DNA of 5,754 nucleotides, taken from positions 1 to 5,754 of the forward strand of contig JAFWCS010000483.1 of NCBI GenBank assembly GCA_017534365.1, read 5' to 3'. The translations under genes were made by a program, and so were the position numbers. The notes under the pieces are model-generated. The model was not told the DNA's origin. It ran no database searches and worked only from the letters and a program-made list of their open reading frames with translations. Within the stretch, counting starts at the first letter, position 1. Each line of letters begins with the position of its first letter. This stretch comes from Clostridia bacterium (GTDB taxonomy: Bacteria; Bacillota; Clostridia; Oscillospirales; Acutalibacteraceae). Below are positions 1 through 5,403 of the stretch, in pieces.

Positions 1-29
1 GAGCTTTGTGAAAGGAACGGTGAAGTAAA

Positions 30-266
30 ATGGCAAAACTGGCCTATATGAAGCCGGCGTTTCAGTTTCATCAGATCCCGCTGGTGACCGGCGGCGGCAC
101 GGGCTGCGCTTACCGTGCGACGCATGAGGAATACGTCTGTCCGGTGACGGATCCTGATCTGGGCGTGACGATCTTCGCGAGCCGCCCGACCTGCCAGTAC
201 ACCACCGGCGGCGGGAACGTCTGCTACAACGTCCCCGTTGCGGACTACAACGTGTATAATTCATAA
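30..266 (+). CDS. Candidate RiPP precursor peptide (78 aa)
   Basis: A short protein I do not recognise as a named family; its place in the cluster makes it the likely substrate of the modification enzymes downstream. ATG at 30 is the first possible start because an in-frame TGA lies at 21-23; AAAGGA (11-16) and GGTGA (19-23) are possible ribosome sites. Residues 1-20 look leader-like, with a Y-x-K-P motif (Y6, K8, P9) followed by alternating aromatic and hydrophobic residues. The rest carries four cysteines (C26, C37, C55, C65) and two copies of T-G-G-G-x-x-C (20-26 and 59-65). The tail is rich in Tyr, Asn and Val (YNV at 66-68 and 73-75) and ends in Ser78. No signal peptide or membrane segment is seen. 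Inference: leader binding by the PqqD-like protein (3050-3316) and modification by the radical SAM enzyme (1927-3066). Alternatives are an unmodified small Cys protein or a ranthipeptide/sactipeptide-like precursor. Precursor role likely; chemistry unknown. Confidence 0.7.
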   Translation: MAKLAYMKPAFQFHQIPLVTGGGTGCAYRATHEEYVCPVTDPDLGVTIFASRPTCQYTTGGGNVCYNVPVADYNVYNS

Positions 267-284
267 TTTCACATGGCGACAAGG

Positions 285-414
285 CATGCTGCAAAACGCC
301 CTGTCATTCCGAGCAAAGCAAGGATCCTCCGGCAGCTCGCCGAAAGCGGCGCACACGGAGATCCTTTGGGTGCTTTGCGCCCCGGAATGACAAGGCAGGG
401 CGTTTTGCGGCATG
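285..414. repeat. Long imperfect inverted repeat / hairpin element (TCATTCCGAGC type, MITE-like)
   Basis: This fills most of the 178-nt gap between precursor and anchored-protein gene. The outer arms 285-303 and 396-414 pair over 19 positions, with a single T290/G409 exception that becomes a G-U wobble in RNA. After a 5-nt bulge (391-395), 304-311 pairs with 383-390. Further inward, 313-320 pairs with 371-378, 321-325 with 361-365, 327-331 with 356-360, and 339-342 with 347-350 around an AAAG loop. The whole element therefore folds into one long rod. From memory, the TGTCATTCCGAGC...AAGGATC sequence resembles dispersed non-coding repeats found in many bacterial genomes. I see no clear target-site duplication. 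In RNA it may stabilise the precursor message or partly block read-through into the operon. An open frame extends into it (ATG at 412), but the repeat origin and the better start at 445 argue against that start. Confidence 0.85.
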
Positions 415-444
415 GTGAAGCCGCGTAAAAAGGGATTCGATACG

Positions 445-1116
445 ATGAAAAAGAAACCGATCCTGATCATTCTCGCCGCCGCGCTGATCCTCGCGATCGG
501 CGCAGCGGTGGTAGTCATTTTGCACGAAAAACCGGCCAAGGCGCCGCCGACGACGCCGGAACCGGAAGCGCCGCAGTTTCAGCTGACGGCGGATCTCAGC
601 CTTTCCGCGCTGTTTCCCTACAGCGGGAAATTCGTTGAGGACGGCAGCGACGAGCCTGTGGAGAACATTGCGGCCGTGCGCCTGACCAACAGCGGGGAAA
701 CGGATTATCAGTATCTGGAATTCACCGTGACGGCGGGCGAAACGGACTATACGTTCATTGCCAGCGCCGTGCATGCGGGCGCAAGCGTGACGGTGCTCAG
801 CCGTGAGCGGCAGCCCTATGCCTCCGCCGCGATCACGGGCGGCAAGGTGACCACGCAGGCGGAGTATATGACCCCGCCGAGCCTGCAGGAGGAGCTGCTG
901 GAGGTTTACGTTTCCCCCGGCACGGTGAACCTCAAGAACAAGACGGACCGCGATCTGCCCGGAACATTCACCGTTTATTACAAAAATGTTGATGAAAACG
1001 GTCTGTTCGGCGGCATTACTTACCGCGCTTCGGTCGAAGGGATGAAGGCCGGCGAGATCCGGCAGCAGACCTCCGCGCATCTCGGCCAAGTGATGGATAT
1101 CACCTATGAAGAATAA
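445..1116 (+). CDS. Membrane-anchored extracytoplasmic protein with two beta-rich domains, unknown function
   Basis: A 223-residue protein that I cannot assign to a characterised family. Residues 1-4 are MKKK, followed by a hydrophobic helix (about 5-26) and a Pro/Ala/Glu linker (about 29-44). There is no lipobox cysteine, so an N-terminal membrane anchor with the rest outside the cell is most likely. The exterior holds two halves of similar pattern: about 75-125 (VRLTNSGETDYQYLEFTV...) and about 157-212 (VNLKNKTDRDLPGTFTVYYKN...). Each has a strand, an N-x-[ST]-containing turn, a long strand, then a [H/K]AG[A/E] turn. They resemble small FxLYD-like/Ig-like beta domains, but only in style. 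The start at 445 is preferred over in-frame ATG 412, which lies inside the hairpin repeat; a weak AAAGGGA precedes it. The gene overlaps the next by 11 nt, tying it to the modification operon. It could be a surface partner, export accessory or immunity protein; none is shown by sequence. Confidence 0.8.
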   Translation: MKKKPILIILAAALILAIGAAVVVILHEKPAKAPPTTPEPEAPQFQLTADLSLSALFPYSGKFVEDGSDEPVENIAAVRLTNSGETDYQYLEFTVTAGETDYTFIASAVHAGASVTVLSRERQPYASAAITGGKVTTQAEYMTPPSLQEELLEVYVSPGTVNLKNKTDRDLPGTFTVYYKNVDENGLFGGITYRASVEGMKAGEIRQQTSAHLGQVMDITYEE

Positions 1117-1939
1117 GTTCTATTCCATGGCCGGTCTGCGCATCGGCGTGGAGAGTGAGCGCCCGGTGGCAGAGAGCTGTTATTACCGGGCGTTTTATGC
1201 GGATGCCGGCGCATGCGATCTGACGATCACGGTCACGGAAGGGGAGATCCCGCCCCGGACGGGCGAGCTGCTCGACTGCAAGCCGGATCGCGCGTTTTAT
1301 CACGACGGCAGACAGCTTCGTCTGTTTACGACCTATGCGCGGCCGGGCGGCGCTGCGCCGTTTGCCTGCCGCGAAACGCAGGGTGACCGCGTGCTGCTGA
1401 CGGTGGATCATCCGGACGGGCTGTGGGATTCGATGCTGTTTTTTGCGTTGAATCTGCCGGAGCTTCTGGCGGAGCGGGAGATCTTTCTCTGCCACAGCTC
1501 CTTTATTCTGTATCGCGGAGAAGCCGTGCTGTTCGTTGGCGATAAAGGCGCCGGGAAATCAACGCAGGCTGCCCTCTGGGCGGGGGTACGCGGCGCGGAG
1601 ATCATCAACGGCGACCGTTCCCTCCTGCGCTTCGTCGACGGACGGCTGACCGCCTTCGGCACGCCCTATTGCGGCTCTTCACAGATTGCGCTGAACCGGT
1701 CCGCGCCGGTGAAAGCGATCATCCTGCTCGACAAGGGCCCGGACAACCGCATTGCGCTGCGAACGGGCATGCAGGCGCTGCTGCCGCTGCTGGCGCAGTT
1801 CAGTTATGAAAGCTATCAAAATGCGCAGGCAACGGACTTTGCGCTGCAGGTCTGTCAAAGCGTGCCGGTCTATGGGCTGGCGTGCAGGCCGGAGGCTGCT
1901 GCGGTTGCCCTGCTGGAGAAAACATTATGGCAAAGGTAA
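1106..1939 (+). CDS. HPr-kinase-like P-loop protein (putative peptide kinase of a RiPP cluster)
   Basis: A 277-residue protein resembling the HPr serine kinase/PEP-carboxykinase-like fold found in peptide-modification clusters. The Walker A loop is GDKGAGKST at 145-153, preceded by H130 and the strand FILYRGEAVLFV, as in HprK-like kinases. A conserved-looking acidic position follows in NGDRSLLRF (D170), where HprK has its Asp pair; only one Asp is present here. The C-terminus (VPVYGLACRPEAAAVALLEKTL) fits the usual ending of this family. Residues 1-110 form a separate alpha/beta N-terminal part starting YSMAGLRI. Known family members PadeK and ThcoK phosphorylate the C-terminal serine of lasso precursors; by analogy this protein may phosphorylate the 78-residue peptide, which ends in Ser. 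It is probably cytoplasmic. The ATG at 1106 overlaps the previous gene by 11 nt and has a weak ribosome site; ATG 1127 (MAGLRI) is an alternative start. The gene overlaps the radical SAM gene by 13 nt. Confidence 0.8.
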   Translation: MKNKFYSMAGLRIGVESERPVAESCYYRAFYADAGACDLTITVTEGEIPPRTGELLDCKPDRAFYHDGRQLRLFTTYARPGGAAPFACRETQGDRVLLTVDHPDGLWDSMLFFALNLPELLAEREIFLCHSSFILYRGEAVLFVGDKGAGKSTQAALWAGVRGAEIINGDRSLLRFVDGRLTAFGTPYCGSSQIALNRSAPVKAIILLDKGPDNRIALRTGMQALLPLLAQFSYESYQNAQATDFALQVCQSVPVYGLACRPEAAAVALLEKTLWQR

Positions 1940-3066
1940 AATCCTCAGAGCCGTGGATCGTGGATTATCTGCATTCCCGCGCGGCAAAGCAGAAGCTGCC
2001 GCTTGACGTGACGCTGGAGCTCACGGCGCGCTGCAACTTCAGCTGCAAAATGTGCTATGTGCATAATACGGACTGCAACCGTCTGCAGCCGGAGGAGCTG
2101 ACGGCGGCGCAGTGGCTGGAGATCGCCGCGCAGGCGAAAGCATCCGGCACGATGTTCCTGCTGCTTACGGGCGGCGAGCCGTTCGTGCGCGCGGATTTCT
2201 GCGAGATCTATGAAGCGCTTGCGCAGATGGGGTTTGTGATCTCGCTCAATACGAATCTTTCTCTGCTGTCGGAGCGGCATCTGGCGCTCTTTGACCGCTT
2301 TCCGCCGAACCGGATCAACGTTTCCCTCTACGGCACGAAAAACGAAATCTACGCCGCGCTCTGCGGCGTGCCCGCGTTTGAAACGGTCGCGGCCAATATC
2401 GAAACGCTGCAGGCGCGGGGGATCCCCGTGAAGGTCAATTCCAGTCTCACACCGCAGAATGCGGACGATCTGGAGAATCTCATGCGGTTCTGCGACGCGC
2501 GCGGGCTGGTTTTCAAGGGCGCGGGCTATATGTTCCCCTCAGCGCGTCTGGGCAGCACGGGTGACCGGCTGCCGGCGGCGCGGGTGGCCGCGCTGCGCGC
2601 GCAGACGGATCGGCATCTGCTGTCGCCGGAAGAACTGGCCGACCGGACGCAGCGGATCCTCTCGGGCGTCGCCTATGAGCGGGACAGGGACTGCCCGGAG
2701 GCGCAGGAAGGGGATGGCGTTCGCTGCCGCGCAGGCTCCACCTGCGCCTGGATCGACTGGCGCGGCAATATGAGCTATTGCGGCATGGTACCCGCCCCGG
2801 CGGACAACAACGTCCTGACACAGGGCTTCGGTGCCTGCTGGGAGGAAACCAGACGGCGCGCCGCCGCGGTGCGTCTGCCGGCGAAATGCAAAAGCTGCGA
2901 GTATCAGCATCTTTGCAACCTATGCGCGGCGTCGCAGCTGTGCGAGACCGGCGGCTATGACGCGCCGCCGCCCTATATCTGCGAGATTTCCGCGCACATC
3001 CCGGCGGCTTATCAGGCGGTTTGTGAAGAAATAAAGAAGGAGCACGCGCATGAAGATCAATTATGA
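1927..3066 (+). CDS. Radical SAM/SPASM peptide maturase
   Basis: A 379-residue enzyme predicted to cleave S-adenosylmethionine reductively and start radical chemistry on a peptide. The SAM-binding cluster motif is C36-x3-C40-x2-C43 in ARCNFSCKMCYVH, followed by the GGEP motif at 82-85. The C-terminal third is a SPASM-type auxiliary cluster region: C267-x12-G280-x4-C285, then C321-x2-C324-x5-C330-x2-C333 and C352. The usual form has x3 in the last short gap. Further cysteines are C273, C304 and C339. Length and layout match peptide maturases such as those for sactipeptides, ranthipeptides and PQQ. The product bond (thioether, C-C or other) cannot be read from sequence. The start at 1927 follows GGAGAA (1915-1920) with 6-nt spacing; the longer in-frame start at 1882 lies deep in the kinase gene and adds no homologous residues. 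It overlaps the kinase gene by 13 nt and the PqqD-like gene by 17 nt. The likely substrate is the peptide at 30-266. Confidence 0.93.
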   Translation: MAKVKSSEPWIVDYLHSRAAKQKLPLDVTLELTARCNFSCKMCYVHNTDCNRLQPEELTAAQWLEIAAQAKASGTMFLLLTGGEPFVRADFCEIYEALAQMGFVISLNTNLSLLSERHLALFDRFPPNRINVSLYGTKNEIYAALCGVPAFETVAANIETLQARGIPVKVNSSLTPQNADDLENLMRFCDARGLVFKGAGYMFPSARLGSTGDRLPAARVAALRAQTDRHLLSPEELADRTQRILSGVAYERDRDCPEAQEGDGVRCRAGSTCAWIDWRGNMSYCGMVPAPADNNVLTQGFGACWEETRRRAAAVRLPAKCKSCEYQHLCNLCAASQLCETGGYDAPPPYICEISAHIPAAYQAVCEEIKKEHAHEDQL

Positions 3067-3316
3067 GTTTGTCAAGCGGGAGATTGCCGGGGAATATTTT
3101 CTCATTCCCATCGGCGAAGCGGCCAAGGTGTTTGACGGCATCATCGCCATCAACGAGCTCGGCGCCTTTATTTTTGACTGCCTGCCCGAATGCGCAGATG
3201 CGCAGGCCGTGACGGATCGCATTCTGGAACGGTACGAGACCGACCGCGCGACGGCGCTGGCAGACGTGCTTGCGTTTTTTGACGCCCTGCGCGAGGCCGG
3301 GATCATTGTAGAATAA
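3050..3316 (+). CDS. PqqD-like RiPP recognition element protein
   Basis: An 88-residue protein of the PqqD family size and pattern. Beta strands in the first 25 residues (EIAGEYFLIPIG) lead to the INELGAFIFDCL segment (34-45), and amphipathic helices follow to the end (about 51-84). PqqD-like proteins form a winged-helix RiPP recognition element that binds the leader of a precursor and presents it to a radical SAM enzyme. This fits its place immediately after the maturase, whose own N-terminus lacks such a domain. A strong AAGGAG (3037-3042) sits 7 nt before the ATG, inside the end of the radical SAM gene, giving 17 nt of overlap and probable translational coupling. It is soluble, with no membrane segment. 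It is the last gene of the operon; a hairpin terminator follows at 3344-3384. The family call is confident; the partner peptide is inferred from context. Confidence 0.88.
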   Translation: MKINYEFVKREIAGEYFLIPIGEAAKVFDGIIAINELGAFIFDCLPECADAQAVTDRILERYETDRATALADVLAFFDALREAGIIVE

Positions 3317-3325
3317 AAAATATAA

Positions 3326-3340
3326 TTATAATCATTATAA
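3326..3340. promoter_or_regulatory. PerR-box-like palindrome between convergent genes
   Basis: TTATAATCATTATAA is a perfect 7-1-7 palindrome and matches the Bacillus PerR operator consensus TTATAATnATTATAA at every position. It lies in an AT-rich stretch (3315-3343) just after the PqqD-like gene and beyond the 3' end of the transporter gene. There is no gene start nearby for it to control. It may be a chance product of AT-rich terminator-flanking sequence or may aid transcript ending. Confidence 0.3.
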
Positions 3341-3343
3341 AAT

Positions 3344-3384
3344 ACGCCGCCGGGTACAGCCTTCTGAGCCATACCCGGCGGCGT
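3344..3384. terminator. Bidirectional hairpin terminator
   Basis: ACGCCGCCGGGTA (3344-3356) pairs perfectly over 13 bp with 3372-3384, around a 15-nt loop. It sits between two convergent genes. On the - strand the stem is followed by ATTTTATAAT, and on the + strand by a broken T-rich run ending in TTTTT (3397-3401). It probably ends the transporter message and the peptide operon. The tract is more convincing on the - strand side. Confidence 0.85.
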
Positions 3385-3400
3385 TTGCAGTTGTTAGTTT

Positions 3401-5257
3401 TTATTGCACTTCGTCTTCGAGCGCTTCCTTCGCGTGGCGCTTGGCAACGAGTGCGTCGAGAATACGTTTATGCTCGTTGTTGGGCAGCGCGTATTTCAGC
3501 GTCGGGATCGCGGCGAGGATCATGCCGATTGCGGGCGGGATGGAGATCAGGAAGAACATCGCTGCGGCGAATTTGCCGCCGTTGTAGGTCTTGAAGTCCG
3601 CGCCGTTGATCAGCGCGTTGTTCAGCAGGGCGACGTTCTTATCCGAGAATTGAACGATCGCATAGACCGCGCCGGAGATCAGCGAGGCGATACCGGCGGA
3701 AAGCTTGGTGATAAAGGACTGGCCGGAGAAGAAGACGCCGTCCGGACGGTTGCCCGAGTAATACTCTTCATAGTCCACGCAGTCCGCGATCATGACCGAC
3801 TGCAGCACGTTCAGCGAGCCCATGGAGGCCGCAGCCATGAAGAACAGCACGGCCATGACGATCATGCCGACCCAGGTCAGCACGTTGCCCTTGGAGAGCT
3901 TGAAGAACAGGAAGATGCAGGCGAAGGGAATCGCGCCGACCAGGGAGAAGAAGTTATAGAGCTTCTTTTTTTCGAACTTGAGGACCAGCTTGGGCACGAT
4001 GAGCGGGAAGCCGATCATGCCGCCGAAGAGGCCGACAACAAGGATGAGGATCTTGAGCACGAGCTGGATGTTCAGCGCGCCGTCAATAAACAGGGTTGCG
4101 CCGATATTGTTGTTGAAGAAGTAATACATCACGAGCGTCATGGCGACGATCGCAAGCAGCTGGATGGGACTGCGCAGGATGCCGGAGATCAGGATCTGGC
4201 GGAAGGGCTTGTTGCCGAACATGATCTTGAAGTTCTCTTTGATGGAGTAGGTCTTTTCGTTCTTGGCCTCGACCTTCTCCTTTACGGAGAGACCCGCAAC
4301 CTGGAACAGGAGGGAAGCGAACACGGTCATCACGACTGCCAGCGCAATGTAAGCCATGCGCAGGGAGTGCGCCTCATCCATGCCGCGCGCTTTGAACATG
4401 CCCTGGAAGGCGGGCGCGATCATGGTGAAGAGCGTGCCGATCATGCCGACGTTTGCCACGGCACGCGCAAGCGTGAGCACCTTGGCGCGGTCGTTCTGAT
4501 CCTCGGTCATCAGAGAAGTGACGCCCCAGAGCGGGATATCGCCGATCGTGTAGGTCATGCCCCAGAGGATATAGGAGATGGCCGCCCAGGCAATGATGAG
4601 CACAGCCTTTGTGCCGGTCTTCTTGACAAAACCGAGCTCACTCTGGAATTCCTGCAGCACGGTCTCCGCGAGCGCGGTATCCGTGACGGGCTGCTTGTCA
4701 TCCGCCGTGTAGACCATGACCTTGGTCTTGACGATGTTGCCGTCTGCGTCCATCAGGGTCTTGCCCTCGGCGTCCTTTTGCAGCTCCCAGGTGCCGCCGG
4801 CCGGCACAAAGAGATATTTGACGCCGTCATATTCGAGCTCTTTGGTGAGATCGCTCTCAGCGAACGCAACGTAGGCGTTCTGCTCCTGCAGCGTGACTTC
4901 ATGCAGGTCGTTCGGCTCCGCATACATCCCGTTGAGGAAGGGCAGGATGGTCGTGACCATGATGACCACGGGCACGAACAGCAGATAGGGCTTGCATTTG
5001 CCCCACTTGGTGTGGGTCTTGTCAACGATCGTGCCCATCATCGGGTCGTTGATCGCATCCCAGACGCGGGCAAGCGCAAAGATCAGCGAGCAGGCGATCG
5101 CCGGCAGGAAGATGACGCTCTGAAAATAGAACGCAAGACCGGTCGCAATGATGTTGTAGATGATGTTCTGGCCGGCCAGACCGGTCAGATAGCCGGCAAG
5201 TTCCTTCTTGGTGTAGGTTTTGACGTTCGGATTCGGGTTGCTTCCAGCGTTACCCAT
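3401..5257 (-). CDS. GPH-family (MelB-like) sugar:cation symporter with a large external-loop insertion
   Basis: A 618-residue inner-membrane transporter of the glycoside-pentoside-hexuronide:cation symporter group (MFS_2 type), expected to take up a sugar or glycoside with Na+ or H+. The N-half signature WDAINDPMMGTIVDK (66-80) has D67, D71 and D79, followed by the typical K-x-K/R-P-Y entry into TM3 (about 90-109). The C-half motif DCVDYEEYYSGNRPDGVFFS (492-511) is also typical. Around twelve hydrophobic segments are visible. The oddity is residues about 111-216: a hydrophilic, acidic stretch between TM3 and TM4 that should face outside, making the protein well over the common 450-500 residues. 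The ATG at 5257 has an AGAGGAGT ribosome site (5264-5271, 6-nt spacing) and lies just below a promoter at 5288-5316; longer in-frame starts extend past that promoter and are rejected. A palindrome over the -10 box suggests repression. The substrate cannot be read from sequence. Confidence 0.9.
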   Translation of the reverse strand: MGNAGSNPNPNVKTYTKKELAGYLTGLAGQNIIYNIIATGLAFYFQSVIFLPAIACSLIFALARVWDAINDPMMGTIVDKTHTKWGKCKPYLLFVPVVIMVTTILPFLNGMYAEPNDLHEVTLQEQNAYVAFAESDLTKELEYDGVKYLFVPAGGTWELQKDAEGKTLMDADGNIVKTKVMVYTADDKQPVTDTALAETVLQEFQSELGFVKKTGTKAVLIIAWAAISYILWGMTYTIGDIPLWGVTSLMTEDQNDRAKVLTLARAVANVGMIGTLFTMIAPAFQGMFKARGMDEAHSLRMAYIALAVVMTVFASLLFQVAGLSVKEKVEAKNEKTYSIKENFKIMFGNKPFRQILISGILRSPIQLLAIVAMTLVMYYFFNNNIGATLFIDGALNIQLVLKILILVVGLFGGMIGFPLIVPKLVLKFEKKKLYNFFSLVGAIPFACIFLFFKLSKGNVLTWVGMIVMAVLFFMAAASMGSLNVLQSVMIADCVDYEEYYSGNRPDGVFFSGQSFITKLSAGIASLISGAVYAIVQFSDKNVALLNNALINGADFKTYNGGKFAAAMFFLISIPPAIGMILAAIPTLKYALPNNEHKRILDALVAKRHAKEALEDEVQ

Positions 5258-5278
5258 CAAATCACTCCTCTGTTTAGT

Positions 5279-5305
5279 CTGTTTTCTATTATAATATGAA
5301 AACAG
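5279..5305. promoter_or_regulatory. Operator-like inverted repeat over the transporter -10 box
   Basis: CTGTTTTC (5279-5286) and GAAAACAG (5298-5305) are perfect 8-bp inverted arms separated by 11 nt that hold the -10 hexamer. The arrangement is what a dimeric repressor would bind to block RNA polymerase, fitting a substrate-induced transporter. The regulator is not in the window and its family is not identifiable from this site. Confidence 0.6.
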
Positions 5306-5316
5306 GTAAAAATCAA
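5288..5316 (-). promoter_or_regulatory. Sigma-70/SigA-type promoter of the transporter gene
   Basis: Read on the - strand: -35 TTGATT (5316-5311), a 17-nt spacer, then a perfect -10 TATAAT (5293-5288). The expected start of transcription is near 5280, leaving a leader of about 20-25 nt before the ATG at 5257. It lies after the terminator of the upstream hydrolase gene, so the transporter is independently transcribed. Confidence 0.88.
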
Positions 5317-5358
5317 TATGTGTCTGCCGGATTTTTGAAAAAGCTGCCAGAAAAGGAA

Positions 5359-5386
5359 CCCCCTCCGACAAGTGCGTCGAAGGGGG
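5359..5386 (-). terminator. Hairpin terminator of the SGNH-hydrolase gene
   Basis: CCCCCT (5359-5364) and CGAC (5366-5369) pair with GTCG (5376-5379) and AGGGGG (5381-5386) around a 6-nt loop, with a single C/A mismatch (5365/5380). On the - strand the stem is followed by TTCCTTTT, a moderate U-rich tract. It lies 17 nt beyond the hydrolase stop codon. Confidence 0.75.
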
Positions 5387-5403
5387 AGTTTCAGCGTTCG
5401 ATT

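Noticed and set aside
2..28. Possible C-terminal end of an upstream gene (frame 2, ending in TAA at 26-28).
   Set aside because: Only eight codons are visible; nothing distinguishes it from chance.
255..260. TATAAT hexamer that could be a -10 box for the downstream operon.
   Set aside because: It encodes the last codons of the precursor and no acceptable -35 lies 16-18 nt upstream (TCCCCG at 232-237).
30..266. Lasso peptide precursor.
   Set aside because: No lasso cyclase or B1/B2 protease is visible, and the cluster instead holds a radical SAM/SPASM enzyme; the kinase alone is not enough.
285..414. CRISPR or insertion sequence explanation for the repeat.
   Set aside because: It is a single inverted-repeat unit with no spacer array and no transposase gene.
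304..1089. Long open frame on the - strand opposite the anchored-protein gene.
   Set aside because: Arg/His-rich, low-complexity translation typical of an antisense shadow in GC-rich DNA; the + strand gene has a membrane anchor, domain pattern and operon overlaps.
3404..5299. 631-codon open frame on the + strand opposite the transporter.
   Set aside because: The translation is rich in Asp, Glu, His, Gly and Arg with no domain. The - strand frame has GPH motifs, membrane segments, a ribosome site and a promoter.
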